Assembly: GCA_029531795.1 (NCBI GenBank)
Contig: JAPEIS010000005.1
Coordinates: forward strand, 124,001 to 188,000
DNA from: Sclerotinia nivalis
Taxonomy: Eukaryota; Ascomycota; Leotiomycetes; Helotiales; Sclerotiniaceae
Direction of reading: 5' to 3'
DNA length: 64,000 nt
Shown here: positions 23,804 through 35,436 of the stretch, piece after piece
Layout of the letters: every line of letters begins with the position of its first letter
Numbering within the stretch: the stretch's first letter is position 1
Notes under the pieces: model-generated
Database searches by the model: none
What the model was told of the DNA's origin: nothing
Seen by the model: the letters and a program-made list of their open reading frames with translations, nothing else
Made by a program: the position numbers and the translations under genes

Positions 23804-25018
23804 TTATCCAAATACTTTTTGCCAAAAAGACACAGAGGGTCTCCTCCCATATACATGATTTATACAAGCATCCTCATGATCAAATCTTTCCGATCCACTA
23901 TGTCTCTGACCACTTCCCCAAACATTAATAGGTAATACACCCAAACCCCTCAAATCCCTATTCACATCCCTCCCATCTTTAAAATCCTTAGCCGAGAACC
24001 AATATGGATGTCCAAGTGAACGAAATTTCTTCCACGTAACTCTTCGTTCAAGTCCCGCATCCATATCCCGCACTCGATGTACATCTTTCAGATTCTCGCT
24101 CAACATCTCCAAGACGATATCCGTTAACATAGCCCCTCCACACACTTCCCCCGATTCCTTCGCATCAACTTTTTCCCCGAAAAGTCCCGTAGAAGAATGC
24201 GAAATACATCTCACAATCGCTTTCCTAAGTAACGGATCAAAACGTCCCGGTGCCCACATAGCATAAGTAGCAAAACCAAATGTTCTCGACCAACCCCATT
24301 TCTCCCGTATATGAGACGCCATATACGGTTCATCGATGTCGATTCCGAGTACTAAACTTATGGGACTAGATCGTTCCCTCTGTTCTACATATCGACCTGT
24401 TGAATTTGGATAATTTCGAGGACGACCTAGGGAAGGATGCTCAATGGTATCGAGATCGAAACATTCGTTTATAGCGACTCGAGGCCAAATATCCGGTTCG
24501 AGGTAGAATCCCCCATGATACCAAAGTAACGACCAGCGAAAAATATCAATTTCGAGTTCTGGGTGCGCAGAGAGCGTATCTGCGATTGAAGGGATGGAAC
24601 GAAAATATGGGAGGATATCTGGACCGGGCGATGATGTGTATTGTTTAATTTCCCATTCTGGGTTTATGGCAGCCCATCTTTGTGTCCATTCTTCCCAACT
24701 GGGTGCTTCGACCTCTGAAGTGATTTGCCATATAACTTTTCGTGCTCGAGTGTCTTTTTCGAGTTCCTGGAGCGAGGATACGATGCTCTCTTCTATTCTG
24801 ATTAATTTCTTGTCGAGAATTTCTTCTTGTGTGCGATTGGCATGTTGTCGGTATGGAGAAACATGTTCGTAGATGGGGGTACTCAGATGTTCGTTGATCG
24901 GAAGTCTCGGAGACGCGGGGAATGTAAATTGATATTTATAGCATATGGTAATGATGGATAGGATAAGGATTGTATATAAAAGAGTTCGTAATATGCGGGG
25001 ATGTGGCAGATGTGACAT
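23804..25018 (-). CDS. OCH1-like glycosyltransferase (GT32 family)
   Basis: GT32 enzymes are type II Golgi proteins that add sugars, commonly mannose from GDP-mannose, to glycans. Single exon, 404 aa. A short cytosolic N-terminus (HPRILR) is followed by one membrane segment at about 11-27 (TLLYTILILSIITICY), a stem, and then the catalytic domain: ARKVIWQIT near 92, IDIFRWSLLWYHGGFYLEPD at about 157-176. That last block is the family's sugar-nucleotide site. In most members the metal-binding motif is DxD; here it reads E174-P175-D176. The frame has no other defect. Donor and acceptor cannot be read from sequence. Confidence 0.83.
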   Translation of the reverse strand: MSHLPHPRILRTLLYTILILSIITICYKYQFTFPASPRLPINEHLSTPIYEHVSPYRQHANRTQEEILDKKLIRIEESIVSSLQELEKDTRARKVIWQITSEVEAPSWEEWTQRWAAINPEWEIKQYTSSPGPDILPYFRSIPSIADTLSAHPELEIDIFRWSLLWYHGGFYLEPDIWPRVAINECFDLDTIEHPSLGRPRNYPNSTGRYVEQRERSSPISLVLGIDIDEPYMASHIREKWGWSRTFGFATYAMWAPGRFDPLLRKAIVRCISHSSTGLFGEKVDAKESGEVCGGAMLTDIVLEMLSENLKDVHRVRDMDAGLERRVTWKKFRSLGHPYWFSAKDFKDGRDVNRDLRGLGVLPINVWGSGQRHSGSERFDHEDACINHVYGRRPSVSFWQKVFG

Positions 25019-25628
25019 TCTTGAATTTTGGCATGATGTGAATGTACATCAAGGAGAGGGGAAGAAAGAAGAATATAATAATTGATGGAAAGGGGTCGGA
25101 TGTTTTATCGATTGTATTGTTCAAAATTTGATGTCGCAAGATCAGAAATCAGAAACCAATGGAAAGTGGGACAGTTTAATATTTCTATTTTTGGAATCTT
25201 GGCGGGGGCATGAAAATTGGAACATCAATGTCGACAATTCATGGAAAATGAGGTTTTTGAGCTGTGATATATTGGATTTGAATTCAGATTGAAGCTCCTT
25301 AATGTTTTTGGAGCTTTCAGTCAGTTTGTTGAGAATAATTAAACCGCAATTTTTCAAGCAACATCAGATACTTTTGTCTCCTTCACAACCACAACCACAA
25401 CCAGTACTCAAGTCGTTGTGGGAATTGGGCGACTACGATAAGTTAGTCTTCAGTGCCTAGAGAAGAACTAAACTCGAACAAGTCCCCGTAGGAGACGACA
25501 TCGATACGTGCGTACGCGATATAGTATCCTCTTCTGATTGAATCAGTGAGGTACTTGTTGATTAAAGGTCGACCTGTTCAATACTCCCATGAAAATAACA
25601 GATAAAACAAGATGGGAACACTACATAC
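25019..25628. other. Intergenic region; expected 3' part of BTB copy A is missing
   Basis: Lies downstream of the minus-strand BTB fragment. I searched by eye for the second BTB-family exon (motifs like LPAVS, YKLRQP, CARLSDEDLP) and did not find it. Short frames only. Confidence 0.45.
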
Positions 25629-25913
25629 CGATTTCACTGCTTCCAAACCCCATTCACCATCCTCATCAACGACAGAGACATAATCGTAACGAAACAGCGA
25701 TGTCTTTACAGCGGAAACTTTGTCCGCAGAATCTAGGAACTTCCGAAAGTATGCGGAGTGGAGCTTCAAGAGGATGGAGTGAGCATGGTATTCTTGACCA
25801 AATACCTCAAGGCGGATATCGTTCTCAAAACCTGGATGCTGGAGTATTATGGGCTTCATCGCTTCCTTCGCGTTGCCATCGGCGTCGCGCTTTTGTGAAA
25901 TTAAACTAGTCAT
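25629..25913 (-). pseudogene. BTB/POZ paralogue A, first exon only
   Basis: The frame from Met at 25913 reads 95 codons and ends at a donor-like GTATGTAG exactly where the intact paralogue at 29633 has its first intron. Conserved BTB stretch: EVFGQEYHAHSILLKLHSAY followed by FRKFLDSADK, then VVDEDGEWGLEAV. No second exon follows in the expected direction, so the copy is 3'-truncated. Its orientation is opposite to the other family members. A short expressed protein cannot be ruled out. Confidence 0.65.
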
Positions 25914-26414
25914 TTGAATGATGGGCGGAAAAAATCTCCTTCCAAAGAAAAGTCCCTTTTAAGTTCCTTGAGTATGTTGCTGAAGAGATTCACAATTGAG
26001 ATAGATTGATATCAAAACTTATTGTGTTTGTCTGCCTACACGCTTAATGTCCAAAATCCTATTTATTCTTGATATTAAACGAACCGTATTCAATACAGCT
26101 TCAACTACCGGGACTCATTTCAATTCAGATCAAGGCCGCCGCTCAAGATATTCAATTTCAACAAATCACACACTCGTCGACATGTGTATGAGAACGCTTT
26201 CATCGCGGCCAAGTAAGATTTGAAAAACCGATTTATTTAAGTAGAGTAAGCCCCTATGCACATTGATTCGATCGCTAATATTCCATTGGTCCTAGAAAAC
26301 CCGCTGGCAGTGAGGTGTCCCTCTGGACCCCAGACGCACAACAGGCTGGCATAAGATCTTTCCTTTCCGCCTCCGCTGCCAACGCAGAAAATAACGACAG
26401 GAACGTGGCCAACG
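25914..26414. other. Intergenic region, no supported gene
   Basis: Upstream of BTB fragment A. A minus frame at 26237-26479 shows no domain. Confidence 0.4.
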
Positions 26415-27538
26415 CTAAGTCCATACAGAAAAGAGTGTGATGATCCAACACAAAAATTCTTGATCCAAATTATGCTCAATTTTAGCTGGATTTTGATTCA
26501 GTATCCACCAACTTGTAAAGATGCTTTGGTTTACCAGTGCAACCAACATTGACAGAAACAAATTACCATCGTATGTCAAATCATCTGGAATTCGGATTCG
26601 ATTAATGCCATGGTTCCTCCACACTGTAGTTGTAAGGATGACTAGTTCGTTGCCGATGGCTTCGAGGTCGACAGGTTCGTGGAAAAAGGGCAAATAAACC
26701 ACTCCGACTATTTTACCCTCAGGGCTAATCCTGATGGCTTTTCGGCCATTGAAGACTGCACACCACATATGATCTTCTGTATCTATCACAAAAGCGATTG
26801 CAAATTCCATCTTATTCTCAAACACAAAGAATTTTTTCCAGACCGGGCCTACAATGGTACCTTCATCGACATCAAATTTACGCGTAATGATGAAACTGTG
26901 TTCGGAAACCGATATATACATCGTTTTATCATCTAAACTCCAACAAATACAACTGGTAGGGCTTGTTGAGTTGAAGATCGGGTGCCGATGCCAATCCGGA
27001 AGAGATAATCGGAATTTGCGGGCGGTAAGTCGGGGCATTGTCTGGCCACCATACAGATTCTTCTCTTACAATCCACGATGCCCTTACCCCCAATATAATT
27101 ACAATCGCCAGTATCACTTCCAGAAACTTCCACGCAAAAGTTTGCACAGGAAGCTACGACTTGGTGCGTCGGCGATGCTTCTAGTTGATCAAGATACCCA
27201 TGTACCAAAGTGAAATATAGACCTGCAGTGTCTGTGTGCATGTCCTTGGACTTTGACACAAAATGTGAGAGGAAATTTGAACTTCACCACTTTAACTCTA
27301 AAAACACTATTTCCCATCATTCCTTGCAAATCTTCCAAAGTGCTTAGTATATATAATCCGCTCTCCCCGACCAAATGGATAATTCCGTCTTCCGCGGCGA
27401 AAATTGACTTGACGGGGAGATTTTTGGAAAGCAATGGCTAAAAAATGATGTTAGACAATAAACCAATTTCTTTCTCTCATCGTATACCTGCCCAGCGTAC
27501 CACCTAGTCACTAATTCGAATCGCGGTAAGACACTCAT
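26415..27538 (-). pseudogene. Decayed SMP-30/regucalcin-like (gluconolactonase fold) gene
   Basis: SMP-30 proteins are six-bladed beta-propeller lactonases. On the minus strand pieces occur in family order but in different frames: ELVTRWYAGQ then a donor-like GTATACG (27538-27480), IFAAEDGIIHLVGESGLYIL (about 27400-27340), GIVDCKRRICMV and SDYLFRIG (about 27080-26990), CICWSLDDKTMYIS (about 26950), and DTEDHMWCAVFNGRKAIRIS then PEGKIVGVVYLP (26780-26690). The last two are the best landmarks. At least one frame change is needed between the 27.1 kb and 26.95 kb pieces, and the C-terminal half past 26650 loses similarity. I cannot exclude undetected introns, but a broken gene is the simpler reading. 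Confidence 0.5.
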
Positions 27539-28061
27539 TTCGAATTGAGGTAGATAAGAAGTTGTTATTTCTGTTTGATTCGCAACAGCAGAATGTTCAA
27601 TTGGTCATTATAAGCATATATTGAAGAATAGTATCTCTTGAAAGATGTTATTTTCGAACGTTGTAAAAAATGTGAAGGTGCATGTTCAAGAATGTGGAAG
27701 CTGGAAAAAAAAGTATGGAAAGGGCGGTTATATTTACTTTGAACTTGCTAAACATAGTCGATGGATGTTACATGTGAGATTACCTGCTCGAGAAAGTTTC
27801 CGAACAGGAAACCACGATCCCATAGACGAAGTATCGCCCAAGTCCAAATCGAAGTGTACCCGCCTCTCGTTAACACTCTATGATGTTCCATTCAAATTTA
27901 ATGATCAAATGATCTTTTTATACCTAAATGTTTCACAGGACCCCTTACTGTCCTAATTTAGGCTTGGAAATTAGGCATATAGCTTTTGAGGTAGAGAAGG
28001 CTAAGATGTTTACAACCTGGGAAGGAGTATATTTCGGTGTGCGATATAGTCCATCTATCGC
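27539..28061. other. Intergenic region with an unassigned 103-codon frame
   Basis: A plus frame at 27645-27956 starts MLFSNVVKNVKVHVQECGSW and has no recognisable domain. Nothing else is seen. Confidence 0.35.
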
Positions 28062-28246
28062 GTGACCAGTGCTCATTTTCATGTTCATTTAAATGTGCTG
28101 AAGATGTACAGTGCCTTCTTCCGAAAATTCTTGGATTCGCCCGATAAGGAAGGTAAAGGTAAGAATGCTGGGAAGTTCAAATATATATGGATCACAGTTA
28201 TCGATGAGGATGAAACTTGGAGCCTGGCTGATGCGAGAAATCAACC
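28062..28246 (+). pseudogene. BTB/POZ paralogue B fragment
   Basis: The frame reads HFHVHLNVLKMYSAFFRKFL followed by DSPDK, then VIDEDETWSLADARNQP up to a GTACGT donor-like site, the same place as intron 1 of the intact copy. The N-terminal part of the BTB domain and every later exon are missing. The upstream in-frame TGA near 28060 closes the frame. Confidence 0.6.
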
Positions 28247-29632
28247 TGTACGTATAAGAGTTTTCGAAAAGGGCCATTGCCGAGTTATCTGCGTGGTAGC
28301 ACAAAGTCAATGATGCAAAATCAAAGCCAAGGGACTCAAGTGTACTCAATTCATTGGAATTTTCTATGGAAAGGTTTGGGAATTCAAAGATGATACCAAT
28401 CCGGAGGCAATCACCGAAGGATCTGATAATTATTGTGCTCTTCTACTTGTTTCCAAGTCTCTTCATGGCCATTTCCGGGATATATCTCGTGGGGCGGTGG
28501 TGGTTTGGATCTAGTAACACTGAGCGGGGTTTCGGGTCCGAAAGTGATGATCCTCAGATCAATACCATAGCTATAAAACTACATGCTCAAATTTGTATCC
28601 CTGTATCAGATAGAATATGAGATGTTATTTGACACCTCATAATTTTCCATTCATTGTCCAATATTGTACCCTCGATCTAAGTACCGATAATATTATCCCC
28701 CGAAGACCCGTGGAAAAAAAATGCATACACCCGACTTTAATCATGCACATACAGTCTCTTCGTTAATAGTAAGCTTCATCGAATCTAGATAGCATGCTAT
28801 GCTGTATCGATGTTGTTTTGGGAGGAGGAACATTTTGGAGAATGATCTGTATAATAGGCGAAAAGAGAGATTGAAAGGCTATGCGCGCCAGCGTCATGAC
28901 TGTGTGAGTTGGAACTGTTGTAGAAAGTTAGAAGTAATATTGTATTAAAATTTTGAAGTGATTTCTGAGAAAGGTAGGCGGGAGCCTGCTTTTCTCCCTC
29001 GTCGTTATGGCCATAAACGCCGCTGTAGGATCACATCGGCTCGGATAGGGGTAGCTCTTCTTGTAGAAATAATGGTAACTATGATATCTAGAATCGTAAA
29101 GAGTAGCATCAAATTAGGTTATACATGAGTCTTTATTTCCTTCGAAGATACTCCAATGATATCAATTACGTGTTCAAGGTGCTCCTGATGATATCTCTTC
29201 TGGTTGACTGGCTGTGCAGATATCACATTCCTATCTAGTTTCAGACGTGACTCCCACGATGAGAGTTGAGTGCCTATTTGATTAATAGGGAATGAGCTCC
29301 TAAAATTCGAGAACATGTAGATAGTTGATAAAAATATCGAATAAATGGAGCAAAGAACCGTTGAGAGATTTCTCAGTCGGTAGAATCAGCAATAAATATA
29401 CGGGGATCTGTTTACGCACCAACACCATCAATCGATGATAAAATATGGATATAAAATATTTCACTATTGATGCGAGCCGGAATATCTTTGCTACGCTAGC
29501 AAAAATAGCGAAATTAGCGACCTTAACTTTGATACTTAAGGTCCTCCTCAGGTTCCTCTGAACTCGTATTTCCAATCTTCCAACAACTACACATTCTATT
29601 TTAGATTCTAAACAACAAGAAACACTTCAAAA
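28247..29632. other. Intergenic region before the intact BTB gene
   Basis: No gene is supported. A frame at 28354-28620 contains a hydrophobic segment (LIIIVLFYLFPSLFMAISGIYLV) but lacks any family match. DNA just before 29633 is AC-rich and ends in CAAAAATGC, a good initiation context. Confidence 0.4.
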
Positions 29633-30830
29633 ATGCCACATTCACGTCACTATCAACGACGAGACCCAAACATGGATCAAGAAATACCAGAAGTTCACAT
29701 TTCGATTACTCGACAGTCACCAAAGCTCAAGAGATACAAACTTCCAGACCAAACACCCGACACTCGGTTTGTACTCTTCGATAAAACTGAGATTCAAGTA
29801 CATTCTATCATTTTGAAACTCTATTCGGCGTTCTTCCGAAAGTTTCTTGATTCTCCAGATAAAAAACCTGCCGCTGCCTCAGCAAAATTTCAATACGAAT
29901 GGGTTAGTAAGATTGAGGAGGATGGTGAATGGCATGTGGTTGAAAAATCTAATGCGGTATGCTGATTATGGTTACTCAACTTTAAATGGCTACTGATATT
30001 GATAATGATATAGAAACCCAATGACCATGTATTGTTGAAAGGTACATCCTGGGACAGCGAGGTTTTGCTCTTCATGGAGATGCTTAACGCACTATACCGC
30101 ATTCCCTACAAGATTTGGGTAGACCGATTGAATAAGGTCACCAAGATGGCAGATTACTATCGTTGCCTCCCAGCCGTGTCGCACAATCTCTTGGCCTGTT
30201 TCTCGCAGACCAATAATTACGACTATATCGTAGATTATTCTGTTCCTCTTCTTGAGATAGCATACAAGCTCCGTCAACCACTTCTATTCAAGGATTGCCT
30301 CATTTATGTTGCTGGTCATATGCCACCTGGCGCTACTGAACCTCCTTATTTTTGCAAGAAAGTGCTCTCGGATGTTGTGATGAAAGCACGAAATGAGGTT
30401 AATCGGCGAGTGGTTCAGTGCCAGAGAGAAATCATGGTAAGTGCACCTAACGAGGAACGTTCAAAGCTTCTGGGTCAATGTTGGGAATCTGGCTCCGAGG
30501 AGGCGGGTGGAGAATTGAGCTTGCCTCGTTACTTCAGACTTTTGGTCAACCACGATAACAAATTTGCCATGATTCTGCGCGACGTTCTCCAATGCGAGTT
30601 ACATTTGCCATGTGAACTTGATCAGGAAGCCGGTGGTTCTGATTCTGGGAATATGAATCAATTCTATTGTGCAAGATTGTCAGATGAAGATCTACCAGTA
30701 GGTTTTTCCTTGCTTGATATAATGACCATCAAACACCTACCCACCATATCTTCTGAGACTGACTGTATGAATTTTTGAACTTGACTGACTATTATCTAAT
30801 TAGTGGGACCCGACCGAGACCGATTGGTAA
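29633..30830 (+). CDS. BTB/POZ-domain protein, intact family member (copy C)
   Basis: BTB domains mediate homo- or hetero-oligomerisation, often as adaptors of CUL3 ubiquitin ligases; the role of this fungal family is unknown to me. Three exons: 29633-29956, 30014-30697, 30804-30830; all introns lie between codons (phase 0), giving 344 aa. BTB core at about 42-75: PDTRFVLFDKTEIQVHSIIL then KLYSAFFRKFLDSPDK. Residues 108-340 are a helical region with SWDSEVLLFMEMLNALYRIP, a conserved LPAVSHNLLACF segment, and YKLRQPLLFKDCLIYVAGHM. The last exon is only 27 bp and encodes WDPTETDW and stop. Copies D and E share the whole architecture but are broken, so this is the only apparently functional member here. 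Confidence 0.82.
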
Positions 30831-31650
30831 ACGACATATATCAAAGTATCTCAAACAGAATGTTGATGGTACGTATCATCTTTCCTGTTACTGACCCTAT
30901 GAGAACACAGTTTTATACCCAATTTTAAAATCTTTACTAATAAAACGATAGATTGCGACTTTACGGATGTTTAGCCTACATCTAGTCGTTATGCTTTCGC
31001 AATATCCTACAATAGCTAGCTTAACCCCACGACTATTGCCAGATTTCATTAATTTGCAGAACGATTGAGAATCACCTGCGGATAGTCATGAAGGAAATGA
31101 TGCGAAGGTATGAGCTTGCGGAGTTTTATTTCTTTTCGTTTAGTTTTCGGCGTACATTAAATGGCTTTTATGTGCCAAATATTATGATTCAGGTCACAGC
31201 AGATAGTTAATACAAGATCACTTCAATTCCATGGTTTTACGCTCATTGTGATTAATTGTGAAGTTTGAGAAATTAGAGGTAGCTTTGATATATGATATAT
31301 AGTTTTGAACAAGGTAGAATTAATGCATGAAGCTAGTATTCTTTAACACACGTTCAAGTTTGGGATCTCTTAATAATCGAAAGATACACGTTTTTGAGTG
31401 TTATCTAATCATTCACCCTGGAAATATTGAATGTATTCCGGTAGTGTCCAGCGAATACATGTTAATTTCAATGCAAAAGCTCTGGCATCGTGCATGAGAC
31501 TCTAATAAGCTCGGTAGATAATTCACGTGCCCTGCCGTAGCCATGTAAATGACGCTAAAACTTCCGTCTTTAACTCTTGAGCTCTTCTTACCACCAACTT
31601 CCTCTCTCAAATATTCCCTTCAGAACTTAACTCTTCCAACAAGGTCAATC
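30831..31650. other. Intergenic region between BTB copies C and D
   Basis: AT-rich, short frames only. The CT-rich and AAC-rich leader before 31651 resembles that of copy C. Confidence 0.45.
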
Positions 31651-32794
31651 ATGGCAGGATCCGCGCTCTCGGACTCCGAGCTCGAAATAAAGAAGTACTC
31701 TGTCCCAGATCAAACTCCAGACACTCGATTCTGTCTTTTCGGAATATTGGAATTCCATACCCATTCACCTATATATGCTCAAAGCCCAGTCGACATTTTT
31801 CCGAAAATTTATGGATTCCCCTGACAAAGTGCCTGCGAAAGCTGGAGCAGCCTTTTCATATGAGTGGGTCAGTAAAATCGACGATGACGACTCGTGGCAT
31901 GTGGTTGCTGATAGTAATTCGGTATGTTTTTGTGATGACTAGAGATAGGAGTCAATATAATAATCATTGTATTATATTAGAACTCTAACCAAAATCAACT
32001 GTCGTACGAGATGGAAATGGATTATGAAGCACAGAGCTTTGTTGAGCTGCTCAATTGCATATATCGCATTCCATATAAGGTTGATCACCATCTTGTGGTC
32101 GATGTTACAAAGCTTGCAGATTACTACCGTTCTTTACCAGCCGTATCCAACAATCTGTATTCTTGTTTTTGGTTGAGTCCTGACTTTGATATCGTTGACA
32201 CACGTTCTCTTATTGAGTCTCCATATAAACTTCGTCAGCCAATATTATTCAAATATTGTGTTACCTACGTCGCAGGTACAATGATAACACTACCCTTATC
32301 AGAATTACAGCAGAAAATAGAAAATCCCAGCATACTACACGCAGTCATGACTGTACGAAATAAGATTTTCGAAGAGTATCTTGAAGCCGGGACTGCACTA
32401 CATATGAATTTTGATGGATCTCGAGTAACTGAGGCCGAGGGTCGCAGATTGTTTGCAACAATCAGTGAAGTTTGCAAAGAGTTGCGCGGGGAGAACGAAA
32501 ATGGTTTGATGCAGCCATTGTATTACAGGACACTGGCTGATCGAGAAAAGACATTTTTGGAAGCCTTGAAGCCTGTGCTTTCCGGAAAGCTGCAACTAGA
32601 CAGTTAATCTGAGGCTGGGGTTGGTAAGTACGCAAACCATTTCCTCTGTGCGAGGTTGAGTGACCGGGATTTACCAGTGAGTTTGTTCAAGCTGACCCTT
32701 CTTATATTGCAATCAATATCCAATATAAATTTCTTATTTCGCCTCTATACTAACATCGACCTCACAGTGGGATACTACTGAAACCGACTGGTAG
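31651..32794 (+). pseudogene. BTB/POZ paralogue D, frameshifted and with premature stop
   Basis: Same three-exon plan as the intact copy: exon 1 31651-31921, exon 2 31981-32676, exon 3 32768-32794, with matching splice sites. Exon 1 is 271 nt, one base over a multiple of three. The shift lies near 31765-31780, between HTHS and LKAQSTFFRKFMDSPDK, in a CTATATATG stretch and fits a small net +1 (for example 4-bp) insertion. Exon 2 then has an in-frame TAA at 32605-32607, after which the frame still reads the family motif NHFLCARLSDRDLP. Exon 3 keeps WDTTETDW and stop. Two independent lesions with intact splice sites indicate recent death. A sequencing error could explain one but hardly both. Confidence 0.75.
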
Positions 32795-34300
32795 AGACTT
32801 GACACCCAATCCTCACTAAACCGAAAAAATCATCAATGTAAGAAACCCTCTCTTCTCCCACAGCTGGTAAAACAACAGGCTCCAACTCAAAACTCGCTAA
32901 CTAAACAATAGACCCAAACTATTCACAAGACATCACTTCTTCGCAGTGCAGTGCCCTTATCGGATACGAATATGAAGGAGAGGTCTTGGCAACTATTAAT
33001 AAATTGAATGGCAATGGGGGAAGGGATGAGTAAGATCAATCTGCGGAGGCTCACAAGTCTTATTTCCTTAATTTGTTTTCCAGGGTAATTTGATAACCTC
33101 AAGTGCTAGAGATTTTAGGTCATGGCGAGAAATTCGGTGGGAAACAAAAGATATCGCATCAGTTCCGTTATTCTGCCTTCGTGGTGATCATGGTTGTTTA
33201 GTTAAAAGAACCATCGACGACGTTGAGACAAATCGCATCATCTGAGATATATCAGCACTATTTCATGACGCGGAAAAGGGTCTACGTTCATTTCCCATAC
33301 CTAGATCTTAGGCCCTATGGCATAGAGTCTAGCACATGGGAGCCAAAAGCTCAAGAAGGCCTTGTAAAATTCTAGAGGGTAAAATTGGTGGTATCTTTTC
33401 ATGACAGTCAAATCTAGGGTGCTCCGAATGCTTTAAACCAAACAATAGATGATGAAACACAGATTCTGAAAATAATTTGGTTCTTTTTTCAGCGACTTGA
33501 ATAAATAATACATTGCACCCTTCCGATACCATTGCCATCTGCTAGTCTTCTCACGTCTTCTCACGTCTTCTAAATGCGTCTACTTACACGGCTTTTGCTT
33601 GATGTTTAGACCAATCCTATCGTCAATTTCCTTCATCTTCTTTGAAATATCATCTTCAATATCTTGAAGTTTTCATTCATTCAAATCTTCACTACGTCTC
33701 GCTGGAGCTGGAGCTAAGGATTTTGATATTGACGCATGTCATGGTAGAGACACGTGACCATTGAAGCCGGATACATTTTAGCTTCCAGTGCCTATATATC
33801 TTAGAGCCGTTCTTAGCATCTCAAACATAATACTAAAATCCTTTGACAATGGTCAATTATTTCATGCAGTGTAACCATCGCAAGGCTTGATATCATCGGT
33901 CATGGGCTAACACGACATCAGCACGTGAGGCGCACAATGAAGACTCTCTCATTTCTTCTCCTTCTTCTCCAGCTCCGCTGTATCTCTTCCAATTTGCTTC
34001 TATTTAGTGAAGCGAGGTATTTAGATATCTGCACCACATTCATCAGAGTTCTGTTTGGGAGTAACCTACATCAGCTGAAGGTTATTGGAACTTTTCGAGG
34101 CACGAAGATTGCACAAAAGATTGATTGCAAAAATCAGCTTCATCAACTCATCAACCCACCAACCCATGAGCTCGAACCAATAAACTGTACCATTCAAAAC
34201 CACCTTTTTATCGCAAACTTTAAGGAACGCGGGACAAGATTTATCTTCCAGAATTTCATTTCACACATTGTTACAATTTTACCTCCGGCCAGACACCAGC
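32795..34300. other. Intergenic region before BTB copy E
   Basis: No gene is supported. A frame starting near 33925 has a Leu-rich start (MKTLSFLLLLLQLRCIS) but overlaps the first exon of copy E in another frame and has no conserved domain. Confidence 0.4.
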
Positions 34301-35436
34301 ATGCCTACTCCTCCAGTGGAAACATTTCCCATGCCGGCGCTGAATTCGGAACCGGACACTCGGATTACAATATTCAACCACATAGAATTCCACCTGCACT
34401 CCAGTCTTCTGAAATTACACTCAGCTTACTTTCGGAAATTCATTGACTCTCTTGACAATGCGCTAGAACCTTCTGGTGCACAGTGGAAATACGATTGGAT
34501 TGCAAAAGTGGAGGGTGATGGGAACTGGTATGTTGTTAAAAAAGCTCAGGAATCCCAGGTAAGCGCGAGTAATTGACATTTAGTGATCAAATATTCCACG
34601 AGATAGAACTAGATAATTTCTGACATATATGGTACAGGGCCAAGAAAATATAGCGTTCAGGAATCCAACCATTTCGGCTTTTCGGTGCATGATTAAGGTC
34701 ATGTACCTAATTCCTTATGTGATTGAAAGCACGAAGAATCTGCAAGAAATTACAGAACTGGGTGGTTTCTATTGTTGTCTCCCAGCCGTGTCGATCTCTT
34801 TGTACTCATCCTTTTACTGCAGTCCAAGCTTCATTGCCAACTTGTATAATGACCGAGAGATATTGCTTGGTGTGGCAAATAAATTGAGGCATAAGGAGCT
34901 CTTCAGCGACTGTCTCAGTCTTATTTCTGGCAGATGGGATCCGAATGACCAGTCATTTACCACAGGTATTGGAGATAAGAAACTTGCGGTATTAGCAGTT
35001 GATATGCATAATCGACTGGGTGGAAAGCTTGCCTATGCACACCAGACAATCTTGAAAGGGCTGCCTACAGGATATACTGCAGCAGCATGGTAAAATCTGT
35101 TGTGGAATGCGACGGCGAGCTCACATGGCTGTTTCATAAATTTTTTTAAGATGATCTACTTGGATGCTAGAGGAAAAGAGCAACATACGCTCTGCAACCT
35201 CATATATCCTGTTTTGAAGAATAATCTTCATTTGCTCCCCAAACTGAATTCCGGTGAAGGCGTTTATCGTTACCACTTACTCTGCCTCAAATTGGACATG
35301 GAAGATTTTCCCGTGAGTATAGAAACTCTGCTTGGTATGTTAGTTGCATTTGGAGGCTAGGCTAATAACATATCGATAGTGGAACACAATTCAAACACAG
35401 ACTGGTCAACGGACTAGTCAGCAAGCTATCAGCTAA
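34301..35436 (+). pseudogene. BTB/POZ paralogue E with premature stop
   Basis: Exons by signal and phase: 34301-34558, 34638-35312, 35380-35436. BTB core: PDTRITIFNHIEFHLHSSLL then KLHSAYFRKFIDSLDN. Exon 2 keeps LPAVSISLYSSFYCSPSF and ANKLRHKELFSDCLSLISG. An in-frame TAA at 35091-35093 interrupts it; after the stop the same frame continues as a plausible family C-terminus (LYPVLKNNLHL-like and LLCLKLDMEDFP) up to a GTGAGT donor. A 61-bp intron can be imagined over the stop but would break the frame. Exon 3 no longer reads WDxTETDW in the expected phase and runs on to a later stop. Most diverged of the full-length copies. Confidence 0.65.

Noticed and set aside
33925..34446. 173-codon frame with a Leu-rich, signal-like start
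   Set aside because: It overlaps exon 1 of BTB copy E in another frame; the rest has no domain and reads like leader DNA.
35090..35150. Intron that would remove the premature stop in BTB copy E
   Set aside because: A GT...AAG pair exists but is 61 bp and shifts the frame into a new stop.
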